Notes: generated by a model from the letters alone, not told the origin. DNA of 15,667 nucleotides from Acidobacteriota bacterium (GCA_029263435.1 JAJCXL010000024.1:1-15667), one strand, 5' to 3'; positions 1 through 6,532 are shown, counted from the first letter of the stretch. Made by a program: numbers and translations.

Positions 1-176
1 AGACGTTTCATATCGGACGAGATCTGGAGAGCCACCTCCCTCGTGCGGGCCTCGAAGAGCTGTACGACCAGGGCACGGGACTGGTACGAGACTTGTAGGC
101 TCTGCGAGTTCACCAACACGAGCACGAGAACGAGAAACGCGAGGAACAATCGCGCCCGGTGATCAGAAGAACCCAC
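1..176 (-). CDS. Partial membrane protein, N-terminus only (candidate PilS2-like sensor kinase)
   Basis: An open frame runs from a GTG at 176-174 to the window edge (58 codons) with no stop. It is preceded by a strong Shine-Dalgarno AGGAGG four bases upstream, which fixes the start. The visible protein begins with a short polar stretch (VGSSDHRAR), then one hydrophobic helix at about residues 10-22 (LFLAFLVLVLVLV), then a polar segment with SYQSRALVVQLFEARTREVALQ. This suits a signal-anchored protein with a periplasmic or helical domain, as in the N-terminus of a sensor kinase. It starts 36 bases after the pilD stop on the same strand, so it is probably in the same operon. In Myxococcus xanthus the gene after pilD is the sensor kinase pilS2. 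The kinase call rests on position alone, because no catalytic domain is in the window. Confidence 0.6.
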   Translation of the reverse strand, partial: MGSSDHRARLFLAFLVLVLVLVNSQSLQVSYQSRALVVQLFEARTREVALQISSDMKR

Positions 177-212
177 GGCTCCTCCTGGCAGACCCCGGTC
201 TTGCCCCTACCC

Positions 213-1013
213 TCAGAACAGCCCCGAATACCAACGAATGGCGGCGCGCCCCACGAATAGCGTCGCGACGGCGCCCATTCCCAAGAATGTTCCGAACGGG
301 AGCTTCGTTCTCATATCCCCGCCGCTACGGAGGATCAAGAATATGCCCACGAGCGAGCCCACCAGAGAACCCAGGAAGATCGTGAGCAACACGCCTTTGT
401 AGCCCACGAAGGTGCCCACCATTCCCATCATCTTGACGTCGCCCATCCCCATGCCTTCGACATGTTTGATGCGATAGTAGGCTTCGGAGACGAAGAACAA
501 AAGCCCAGCGCCGAGAGCGCCGCCCGCCAAAGCCTCCAAAAACGTCAAGCTCTCTCTCGGCCCGGCGAGAGCGAGCCCCAACACGGTACCGCTCAAGGTG
601 ATCGAGTCGGGCAGGATCTGGTGGTCATAGTCGATGAAAACCAACGCGATCATCGCGGCCACGAACGAGAACTCCACGGCGAACTCGAGGCTTGGCCCGT
701 GGCGGAGAAAAGACATCATCGCCGAAGCGCCCATCAAAAGCTCGACGAAGGGATAGCGCAGCGCAATCGGCGCCGCGCAGTGACGGCACTTTCCACCGAG
801 CAGAGCGTAGCTCAAGACAGGGATGTTGTCGTAGGAAGCGACGAGGTTATTGCACGAAGGACAGTGAGACCGCGGCGCGACGAGCGATTGGCCGAGGGGA
901 AGTCGATGGATGACGACGTTGAGAAAGCTCCCCCAAACCAAGCCGAACAATGCCGCGAAGCCTGGGAGCAGCCACGGCGGCGCCTCGGACCAAATATCCA
1001 TCATGTTCGACAT
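213..1013 (-). CDS. pilD: Prepilin leader peptidase / N-methyltransferase PilD
   Basis: Inner-membrane aspartic protease of the A24 family. It cuts the short leader of type IV prepilins after glycine and methylates the new N-terminal phenylalanine. The 266-residue protein has the family start GSFLNVVIHRLP (28-39) and two CxxC pairs, C51/C54 and C76/C79, of the zinc-binding cytoplasmic loop in the bifunctional form. The two catalytic aspartates are D128 in FIDYDHQILPD and D192 in GMGMGDVKMMG, 64 residues apart as in Pseudomonas PilD. Several hydrophobic segments follow the first loop. Length is normal for the family. The start has no clear ribosome binding site, and ATGs at codons 4 and 5 are alternatives. 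It lies 27 bases after the TPR-like gene and serves the two prepilins encoded upstream. Recognition is firm. Confidence 0.96.
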   Translation of the reverse strand: MSNMMDIWSEAPPWLLPGFAALFGLVWGSFLNVVIHRLPLGQSLVAPRSHCPSCNNLVASYDNIPVLSYALLGGKCRHCAAPIALRYPFVELLMGASAMMSFLRHGPSLEFAVEFSFVAAMIALVFIDYDHQILPDSITLSGTVLGLALAGPRESLTFLEALAGGALGAGLLFFVSEAYYRIKHVEGMGMGDVKMMGMVGTFVGYKGVLLTIFLGSLVGSLVGIFLILRSGGDMRTKLPFGTFLGMGAVATLFVGRAAIRWYSGLF

Positions 1014-1040
1014 GTCTGGATGAGACGCCGGTTGACTCGG

Positions 1041-1913
1041 CTAGTCGACCGGCAAGACCCCGAGCCCGGACTCGAGCGGCACGTCGACTTCACCGGTGCT
1101 GGAATCTAGAAGGTAAGGATTTCCGATCGGGTCGAGCGGAATCTCGCTCAGTAGCTCGGAGGCGACAACCTCGTTCCAACTCGTCGGAAATCGCCCGGTC
1201 CGCTCTCGAAAGCGCTGGACGATCGTCTCGAGAGTGTCGATGTCGTCGAGCGCGTCCAACTGGCGCATGTGCGTGCGCGCGTTCTCGCGCTGCTGATCCG
1301 TCTCAGCACTCTCGTACTGGATCTGCCACAGCATTCGAGCGGTCTGTCGATCGCCTCCTCGAGTGAGCGTGCGGCTGGCGGTCGTGACCATCCAATAAGG
1401 TGCACCCGGAAGCTTGCTGCCTGCGAGGAAGACCTCCGCCGCCTTCTTATAATCCTTGAGATGCCAGAAATAGATGAAGCCCTTATCCAGATAGAATCGC
1501 CAGTAGTCCGGATGGTTCGCGATCCCGCGATCGATGACCTCGATGCCTTTCGACGGAAGCCCCGCGCCCATCGGCATGGGCTCGGACAGAAATGTCGCGC
1601 CGTAGGTATAAGCAATCCGAAACTGAGGATCGAGATCCGTCGTGATCCTGAGAAGAGGCTCGAGCAGCGAGTAGTCCTTGTTCGTCACCATGCGCCTGCG
1701 TCCGCCGAAATATTGGACGGTGCGGAGCCAGTAGAGGTCTGCGGCGAGATTCTCGAACCCCAAGACGACTTTCTTCAACACTTCGCCACTCTCGACGTAG
1801 AGAATCTCCTCCGTGGCACGGTACTCACCGAACACGTCGTCGATGTGAGATTGGACGAGTGACACCCCGGTCGCGAGTCCGAGCAACAACAACCCTCGAA
1901 ACAACATCACCAC
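1041..1913 (-). CDS. TPR-like membrane-anchored protein of unknown function next to the ABC exporter
   Basis: A 290-residue protein I cannot name. It starts with one hydrophobic segment (about 4-20, FRGLLLLGLATGVSLV), so it is exported or anchored. Helical repeat-like stretches follow from about 90 to 220 (LLRITTDLDPQFRIAYTYGATFL; NHPDYWRFYLDKGFIYFWHLKDYKKAAEVF is split here as two helices), resembling degenerate tetratricopeptide repeats. The tail at 240-268 (RFPTSWNEVV, IPLDPIGNPYLLD) is a motif also common at the end of TPR proteins and pseudopilins. The longest frame begins with GTG GTG ATG; the ATG at 1907-1905 has GAG eight bases upstream and is the likelier start. It begins 15 bases after the permease stop. 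In M. xanthus a third gene, pilG, accompanies the pilH/pilI ABC pair, so this could be its functional counterpart, but the order differs and homology is not shown. Confidence 0.8.
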   Translation of the reverse strand: MVMLFRGLLLLGLATGVSLVQSHIDDVFGEYRATEEILYVESGEVLKKVVLGFENLAADLYWLRTVQYFGGRRRMVTNKDYSLLEPLLRITTDLDPQFRIAYTYGATFLSEPMPMGAGLPSKGIEVIDRGIANHPDYWRFYLDKGFIYFWHLKDYKKAAEVFLAGSKLPGAPYWMVTTASRTLTRGGDRQTARMLWQIQYESAETDQQRENARTHMRQLDALDDIDTLETIVQRFRERTGRFPTSWNEVVASELLSEIPLDPIGNPYLLDSSTGEVDVPLESGLGVLPVD

Positions 1914-1928
1914 GTCTCGTGTGCGAGC

Positions 1929-2696
1929 CTATTTGAGATTACGCCTTTGGAAGATCCAAGTCGAGGCGACGAGCAGCAACACGATGTACAAGATCGCGTA
2001 GAGGACCGCCCATCCAACCTGTGTCGCTTCGATCGGAAGCCCCGCGACCACCGCGGACTTGACGTCGAAATTTCGAAAGTTCGGCAGCAAATAGTAGAGC
2101 CCCTTGGTCAAAATGGGCACGATGCCGGAATCGACGATGGTGTGAAAGTTCTTGAGATCGGCCGAAAAATAACCCGCGACATAGATGAAGCCCGTGAACA
2201 ATCCCGCCAGGATCGAGGTGGTGAACGTGCTGAACAAGATCGCGACGGCGACCAATACGGTGAGCTTCATATAAATGAGAAAGATTGCCACCAGGAGCAT
2301 CGGGTCGAGCGGCTCGGCCATCACCAAGAGCACTAGGTACAGTCCGAGCGTCATGACGCAAACATTCACGAACAAGGTGAGACACAGGCCAAGGTACTTC
2401 CCCACAAGAAATTGAGTGCGGGAGACCGGTTTGGTCAACACGCTATAGAGGGTCCGTTTGTCGATCTCCTTCGAAACGAGACCAATCCCGATGAAAATGG
2501 CAATCACCATTCCGAAGATCGAGATGGAAGCGAGCCCCAAATCTTTGATGATCTTGATCTCTTGGTAGACCGATATCTTGCCGAGAACATAAGAGCTCGA
2601 GATCATCAACAGCGCGAAGAGCAACAAGTTGTAGAGAACCTTGTCCCGTACCGTTTCTCGATACGTGTTGAGCGCGACGTAGGCCGTGGTTCTCAC
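1929..2696 (-). CDS. ABC-2 type transporter permease (PilI-like position)
   Basis: Integral membrane subunit of a two-gene ABC exporter. The 255 residues hold about six hydrophobic segments (roughly 20-38, 53-74, 100-125, 132-155, 158-177 and 227-248). Between the second and third lies the polar ABC-2 signature region EIDKRTLYSVLTKPVSRTQF (77-96), typical of NosY-like permeases. The GTG start overlaps the ATPase stop (GTGA, 2693-2696), with GGGAG five to six bases upstream, so the two subunits are translationally coupled. Its position between the pilins and pilD matches PilI in the M. xanthus pilGHI transporter, which is needed for pilus production there. The substrate is unknown. Confidence 0.92.
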   Translation of the reverse strand: MRTTAYVALNTYRETVRDKVLYNLLLFALLMISSSYVLGKISVYQEIKIIKDLGLASISIFGMVIAIFIGIGLVSKEIDKRTLYSVLTKPVSRTQFLVGKYLGLCLTLFVNVCVMTLGLYLVLLVMAEPLDPMLLVAIFLIYMKLTVLVAVAILFSTFTTSILAGLFTGFIYVAGYFSADLKNFHTIVDSGIVPILTKGLYYLLPNFRNFDVKSAVVAGLPIEATQVGWAVLYAILYIVLLLVASTWIFQRRNLK

Positions 2697-3628
2697 GATT
2701 CTCCCGCCCGCTCGACTTCGCGAACGAAGTGCTCCTCGAGACGCTGTTTCACCGGGGTCACCGAAACGACGCGAGCGCCTCCTTCGATGACGGCCGGAAG
2801 CAATCGATCGAAATCCGCGCCTTCAGCGAAAGAGACCTCCAGGCGAGCACCGACGCGATGCACGTCGATCGCGCACTCCGTACACGCTCTCTCGAGAGAC
2901 TCGCCGACGTCTTCGAGAACGACGGAGACGCTCCGTATCGAGACATCCAATATCTCGCTCAATCGTCCCGATTCGATCAGCTTGCCTTGGTTCAAGATTG
3001 CGACCCGATCGCACAACGCTTCGACATCCGGCAAGATATGGGAACAGAAGAACACCGTCACCCCGGAGCGTTGAAGCTCTCGCACCAAGCTCGTCATCTC
3101 GCGTCGCCCCACGGGGTCCAATCCCGACATCGGCTCGTCGAGAAAGACCAGCTTGGGCTCGTTCATCAGGGTTTGAGCGATACCGATCCGTTGGGTCATT
3201 CCCTTGGAGTACTTACGCAATGGCTCGTCGGCCGCCTCGCTCATCCCGACTTTCTCGAGCAAAGCCTCCGCCCGCTGCTTCCGTACCGGCTTGGAGAGGC
3301 CGAAAAGCTCTCCGAAATGGTGCAGCAGTTCTCGTCCCGTCAGGTAGTCGTAAAAATACGGCTGTTCCGGTAGGTAGCCTATTTGGCTCTTCACTTCAGG
3401 ATCGTCCACCGGCAGACCCAAGATGGTGGCCGAGCCGCTGGTTGGAAAAACGAGTCCCATCAAAAGCTTGAGCGTCGTCGTCTTGCCCGCTCCGTTGGGA
3501 CCGATGAGGCCAAAGATCTCTCCTTGTTCGACCGAGAGATCCAAGTGGTCCAGAGCGCGGCGCCTGGATCGCTTGATGTGGCCGTAGTCGTAGTCCTTGG
3601 TAAGACCTACCGTCTCGACAACGAGCAT
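2693..3628 (-). CDS. ABC transporter ATP-binding protein (PilH-like position)
   Basis: Cytoplasmic ATPase of the exporter. The 311 residues contain Walker A GPNGAGKT (43-50), the Q-loop glutamine Q89 (YLPEQPYF), signature YSKGMTQR (140-147), Walker B LVFLDEP (160-166), D-loop SGLD (168-171) and switch histidine H196 (FFCSH). A C-terminal extension of about 85 residues is usual for ABC-2 ATPases of the NatA/CcmA kind. The open frame continues upstream to 3850, but that part (74 codons) runs antisense-free into the 3' end of the second pilin and lacks family similarity. The ATG at 3628-3626 gives the expected MLVVETVGLTKDY start and has GGAAG eight bases upstream. It begins 124 bases after the second pilin, across a stem-loop. 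The role is inferred from the pilGHI-like setting; what it exports cannot be told. Confidence 0.93.
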   Translation of the reverse strand: MLVVETVGLTKDYDYGHIKRSRRRALDHLDLSVEQGEIFGLIGPNGAGKTTTLKLLMGLVFPTSGSATILGLPVDDPEVKSQIGYLPEQPYFYDYLTGRELLHHFGELFGLSKPVRKQRAEALLEKVGMSEAADEPLRKYSKGMTQRIGIAQTLMNEPKLVFLDEPMSGLDPVGRREMTSLVRELQRSGVTVFFCSHILPDVEALCDRVAILNQGKLIESGRLSEILDVSIRSVSVVLEDVGESLERACTECAIDVHRVGARLEVSFAEGADFDRLLPAVIEGGARVVSVTPVKQRLEEHFVREVERAGES

Positions 3629-3645
3629 GTGTGTGGCTTCCAATC

Positions 3646-3666
3646 CCCGAATCAGAAGGATTCGGG
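3646..3666 (-). terminator. 8-bp stem-loop between second pilin and ABC ATPase
   Basis: Perfect inverted repeat CCCGAATC - AGAAG - GATTCGGG, 8-bp stem with a 5-base loop, ending 17 bases upstream of the ATPase start codon and just before its ribosome binding site. No T-tract follows on the minus strand, so it is not a canonical intrinsic terminator. More likely it protects the 3' end of pilin mRNA or dampens read-through and translation of the exporter genes. The structure is seen; the role is inferred. Confidence 0.5.
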
Positions 3667-3752
3667 CCGAGGTGTCAAAAGGCTTATTACTACTGTAACA
3701 CCAACCGAGGCGGGCACCACGCTTCGTTTGGCGAGCGAGAGGAGTGCGCTGG

Positions 3753-4313
3753 TTACTCGAGCGTATTCGTACCCATCGGCGCAGGACAGGGAATCGCAGC
3801 CCCGGTCTCGTCCTGAAAGATCGCGCCCGAGGAACCGCCCATGAAACCACGAACCCCGGTCATCCCCACCGACGCAGGTGACGCGAGATAACAAAAATCT
3901 AAGATGGAGTTCGGATCGCAAAGATTCGCGTCTACACCTTGTGCGAATCCATTGGGTACATAGTCGCGGGTGTAGCCGCCTTTCGCGTAAGGCGTGAGTC
4001 GCCCGAGATCGCCGGCGATGAAATCCGGCGCTTGAATCGGATAGTTGGGAATGCAAATAGCTCCACCGCCATCGTTGGTCATGCAAAGCAGGTTGGCGGC
4101 AAAGAGTCCGCAATTCGTCGAGGCGTAGGCCGAGTTCGCGGACATGACGCTCCGAGTATCTCCGATCGACTGGGCCTCGTTCGCTGAGACCCGAGCTCGA
4201 ATCAAGTTAGGAATTGCGACGGCGGCGACGATCCCAATGATCGCGACGACGATGAGAAGTTCAATCAGGGTGAACCCTCTTTGTCTTTGTCTCAGTTGAT
4301 TTTCATGCGTCAT
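3753..4313 (-). CDS. Second type IV prepilin, cysteine-rich paralogue
   Basis: A 186-residue class III-signal prepilin. The leader MTHENQLRQRQRG (1-13) is cut by PilD before F14. The mature helix FTLIELLIVVAIIGIV follows, with the conserved Glu at mature position 5 (E18). The shared pilin core RARVSANEAQSIGDTRSV matches the neighbouring pilin almost exactly, as do GDLGR.TPY, DPNS.LD.CY and SPAS.G.TG.R.F. It has six cysteines (68, 77, 87, 132, 141, 176) against four in the neighbour. The frame extends to a GTG at 4388, which sits inside a hairpin loop and is unlikely. ATG 4313 (GGGGG seven bases upstream) gives the shortest leader; ATG 4334 would give a 20-residue leader. It looks like a tandem duplicate that has diverged, possibly a minor or alternative major pilin. 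Expression from the upstream pilA promoter is probable. Confidence 0.92.
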   Translation of the reverse strand: MTHENQLRQRQRGFTLIELLIVVAIIGIVAAVAIPNLIRARVSANEAQSIGDTRSVMSANSAYASTNCGLFAANLLCMTNDGGGAICIPNYPIQAPDFIAGDLGRLTPYAKGGYTRDYVPNGFAQGVDANLCDPNSILDFCYLASPASVGMTGVRGFMGGSSGAIFQDETGAAIPCPAPMGTNTLE

Positions 4314-4367
4314 AGGAAGACCCCCAAACCCCATGTCTTCTTTGGACGACTCAGATTGTCGTGCGGA

Positions 4368-4401
4368 GAGTCTCTTTCTCAATGTCACGAGAAAGAGACT
4401 C
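4368..4401 (-). terminator. Perfect 13-bp stem-loop between the two pilin genes
   Basis: The arms GAGTCTCTTTCTC (4368-4380) and GAGAAAGAGACTC (4389-4401) are exactly complementary, with an 8-base loop. It begins 27 bases after the first pilin's stop on the minus strand. The sequence after the stem (TCCGCACGAC) has no T-run, so it is a poor intrinsic terminator. It better fits an mRNA-stabilising or processing hairpin that raises the first pilin over the second, or a partial transcription barrier. Confidence 0.65.
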
Positions 4402-4427
4402 CCTCACATTTTCCAAGCTACCCGTGA

Positions 4428-4967
4428 TTACTCGAGAAACGCGGTAGCACCTGGGATCGGGCAGGCGATCTGAGCGCCCGCCGGGTCCACGTAGAGCGCG
4501 CCGGTGCCGGAGCCGGAGAACGCACGGGCGCCGGTCAAGCCGAGGCTCGCCGGGGCGCTGTCATAGCAGTAGTCCAAGACGCTGTTCGGGTCGAGCTGAG
4601 GTGCTATCGCCGCCGGAGCCTGTCCCGGCGTCCAATTTCGGTTGTAGCCGGACTTCACATAAGGAGACGTTCTGCCGAGGTCACCACCGACGAACTCGGG
4701 CGCTGCGGTCGGATAGGCAGGAATGCCGACGCCGGCGCAGTTGCCGCCGTTTCGACAGAGATTAACGAGGTTCGAGAAGAACCCGCCATTCGCCGAAGCG
4801 TAGGTCTGCTCGGCCGAGATCACGGAGCGAGTGTCACCGATCGCCTGGGCTTCGTTCGCCGACACGCGGGCGCGAAGCAGACTCGGAATCGCGATCGCGG
4901 CGATGATGCCGATGATCGCAACGACGATCAGAAGCTCGATGAGGGTGAATCCTTTGTTCTTCTTCAT
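4428..4967 (-). CDS. pilA: Type IV major pilin PilA (prepilin)
   Basis: Structural subunit of the pilus. The 179-residue prepilin has a six-residue leader MKKNKG, cleavage before F7, and Glu at mature position 5 (E11) inside FTLIELLIVVAIIGIIAAIA, the helix that packs the fibre core. The globular part has two cysteine pairs, C71/C77 and C134/C169, probably disulfides; the C-terminal pair would enclose the usual D-region. The start is certain: AAGGAGG (4977-4983) lies nine bases before the ATG. A leader of about 100 bases connects it to an exact sigma-54 promoter, which the PilS/PilR pair encoded upstream should control. The strong ribosome site, dedicated promoter and downstream stabilising hairpin make this the likely major subunit. 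It is a close paralogue of the pilin gene that follows. Confidence 0.96.
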   Translation of the reverse strand: MKKNKGFTLIELLIVVAIIGIIAAIAIPSLLRARVSANEAQAIGDTRSVISAEQTYASANGGFFSNLVNLCRNGGNCAGVGIPAYPTAAPEFVGGDLGRTSPYVKSGYNRNWTPGQAPAAIAPQLDPNSVLDYCYDSAPASLGLTGARAFSGSGTGALYVDPAGAQIACPIPGATAFLE

Positions 4968-5076
4968 TTGTGCTTTCCTCCTTCAGGCCCCTCGAAACGG
5001 GTCCAGAAAATGCTTAACCGCCCCCGCGCGGGAGTCCTCGGGTAGGCACGAAGCTGTTGTCCATCGATAAACATTT

Positions 5077-5092
5077 AGCAACGAGCGTGCCA
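5077..5092 (-). promoter_or_regulatory. Sigma-54 (-24/-12) promoter of pilA
   Basis: The minus strand reads TGGCACGCTCGTTGCT, an exact fit to the sigma-54 consensus TGGCACRNNNNTTGCW, with GG at 5091-5090 and GC at 5079-5078 in the required spacing. Transcription would start near 5066, leaving about 100 bases before the pilA ATG. The sigma-54 activator PilR is encoded just upstream, and pilA is the classic PilR/sigma-54 target in Pseudomonas and Myxococcus. Confidence 0.9.
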
Positions 5093-5115
5093 GTTTTCGG
5101 AAACGCGATTTCGCC

Positions 5116-5156
5116 ACCCAAAAAAACTATAACTAACTGGTTTGAAATAGCTTACT
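5116..5156. other. A/T-rich tract between pilA promoter and upstream repeats
   Basis: In an otherwise GC-rich window this stretch is strongly A/T-rich and includes a run of seven A (5120-5126) and ACTATAACTAACTGGTTTG. It lies between the -24 element and the tandem repeats, where DNA bending helps an enhancer-bound activator reach sigma-54 polymerase. I see no clear IHF consensus. No coding frame is evident anywhere in the 308-base gap 4968-5275. Confidence 0.4.
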
Positions 5157-5208
5157 GACGCGTACCTATCGGGAGCAGACGCACTTCAGATCGTCGGGTC
5201 TTCCGGGT

Positions 5209-5245
5209 CCCATTTTTTGTCACTCGGGCAACCCAATTTTTTGTC
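5209..5245. repeat. Tandem T-tract repeats, candidate PilR upstream activating sites
   Basis: Two near-identical units, CCCATTTTTTGTC (5209-5221) and CCCAATTTTTTGTC (5232-5245), are repeated at a 23-24 base period, about two helical turns. They lie 117-153 bases upstream of the -24 box, an ideal range for sigma-54 enhancers. Both contain TGTC, the core of the reported P. aeruginosa PilR binding consensus. Binding by PilR is inferred. Confidence 0.5.
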
Positions 5246-5275
5246 GGGCGCCGCCGTACGAGGTCTCCCGCGGGC

Positions 5276-6532
5276 TCAGGGAACGTAGCCGAGTGCTTCG
5301 AGCTCGCGCAAGATCCGCTCTTGAACGGGACTGGGGCTCCCTGTCCGGCTCGTCTGCAGAAAGTCGTAGGAGTCGACGAATCGCGGCTCTCTCGGTTCGC
5401 TCAAAGCGAAGTCCAGGACCTTACCGACCATGTCCCGGCCCACCGGAAGTCCGAGCAAGTGGAGAACCGTCGGCGTCACGTCGTAGAGGCTGGCACGCTC
5501 GAGCTCCTCACCTGGCCGAAATGCCGGTCCCATCGCGAGGAAGATGCCGTCGGGAGCACTCTCTTCGTGTCCCAACCCCTCGGACTCCCAAGCGAAACCG
5601 TGATCGGACAAGATCACCACGTTCGCTTGCGGACCGAGGGTCTCGAGCAACCGGCCGAGGAGCTCGTCCTCGTAGCGGTAGACCGGCTCGAGAAGACGGC
5701 TGAGGGCTTCGTCGCTCGGGCGCTCGCTATCACCGAACTGCCACATATAGTGAGACGCGATATCGATCTTGCGCGACAGGTAGCCCAAGACGAGAGGATG
5801 GGGCCGGGTGGATAGAAGCTGGAACAAAGCCTCCTCGCCGCGATAGTCCTGACCGTAGAGAAAGGCGGCCTGTCGGAGTCGCTCTTCGAAGGACTGAGCT
5901 CCACCTTCCACTCGGTCGGAGAGCACGTGAAGAGCACCGGAGGCGAGCTGCTCTGACAACCACGGCCACTTCGTCGGCTCGACCGTGGCGAGCTCACCCG
6001 CGAGCACCGCCGGGAACGTCCCGCCGTCGAGTCGCTCTCCCGGCTTTCGACGCATGAACTGCTCGGACACGATGTAGCCGCCCACACTTTCCGCCGGCCA
6101 GCTCGCCCACCAGTTCACGAAGCCGGACGCGCGTCTCGCGGCGTTTACGATATTCCACAGCGCCGGAACGCGCCGTTTGGTGGAATCCATCAACCCCTTC
6201 TCGCCGGACTCCGGATCCACGTAGGACCAATCGCGAATCCCGTGCTCCGCGGGGGTCTTTCCGGTCACGACGCTGGTCCACAGCACTATCGACAAGCACG
6301 GAAGGTCCGACGCCATCGGCCCCGAAACACCTTGCTCCACGACGCGGGCGAGGTTCGGAAGCGCGCCTCTGTCGAGCATCGGACGCATGACGTTCCAGCT
6401 CGCTCCGTCGAGGCCCAAGAGAAGGACTTTCGTTTGGGTGTCTCGGGGCTCGGCGGGAGGCGGACCGCCGCAGCTCAGCGAAACCCAAGCGAGCGTTACC
6501 GCGCCCAGCAACGGCGCCGTCGAAAGCTTCAT
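5276..6532 (-). CDS. AlkP-superfamily phosphodiesterase/pyrophosphatase-like lipoprotein coupled to pilR
   Basis: A 418-residue enzyme of the alkaline phosphatase superfamily, closest to the type I phosphodiesterase/nucleotide pyrophosphatase branch. The complete set of metal and nucleophile residues is visible: D42 (LLLGLDGASW), nucleophile T86 (LWTSVVTGKTPAEHGI), D257 and H261 (IDIASHYMW), D310 and H311 (ILSDHGF) and H322 (GHEE). So it should be an active two-metal hydrolase or transferase. It begins with a signal sequence ending VSLSC-GG (C21), which suggests a periplasmic lipoprotein, although the lipobox is not ideal. It ends ILRELEALGYVP, a tail also seen on many sulfatase/AlkP proteins. 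Its ATG overlaps the pilR stop (ATGA, 6529-6532), so it is translated with the regulator. The substrate is unknown: a phospho-modification on pilin or envelope glycan is one guess, phosphate scavenging another. Confidence 0.88.
   Translation of the reverse strand: MKLSTAPLLGAVTLAWVSLSCGGPPPAEPRDTQTKVLLLGLDGASWNVMRPMLDRGALPNLARVVEQGVSGPMASDLPCLSIVLWTSVVTGKTPAEHGIRDWSYVDPESGEKGLMDSTKRRVPALWNIVNAARRASGFVNWWASWPAESVGGYIVSEQFMRRKPGERLDGGTFPAVLAGELATVEPTKWPWLSEQLASGALHVLSDRVEGGAQSFEERLRQAAFLYGQDYRGEEALFQLLSTRPHPLVLGYLSRKIDIASHYMWQFGDSERPSDEALSRLLEPVYRYEDELLGRLLETLGPQANVVILSDHGFAWESEGLGHEESAPDGIFLAMGPAFRPGEELERASLYDVTPTVLHLLGLPVGRDMVGKVLDFALSEPREPRFVDSYDFLQTSRTGSPSPVQERILRELEALGYVP

Noticed and set aside
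3673..3678. TTGACA on the minus strand, possible -35 for a separate exporter promoter
   Set aside because: No acceptable -10 lies 16-18 bases downstream; the best hexamer (CTGATT) matches poorly and falls in the hairpin.
3629..3850. N-terminal extension of the ABC ATPase frame (74 codons)
   Set aside because: It runs into the second pilin gene, is Arg-rich without family similarity, and the ATG at 3628 with GGAAG gives the normal ATPase start.
4314..4388. Upstream GTG start for the second pilin (25 extra codons)
   Set aside because: The GTG lies in the loop of the 13-bp hairpin, and the leader would be unusually long for a prepilin; ATG 4313 or 4334 is more plausible.
5023..5032. Palindrome CCCGCGCGGG in the pilA leader
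   Set aside because: It has no room for a loop and little flanking complement, so it is likely a chance GC-rich palindrome; an operator cannot be excluded.
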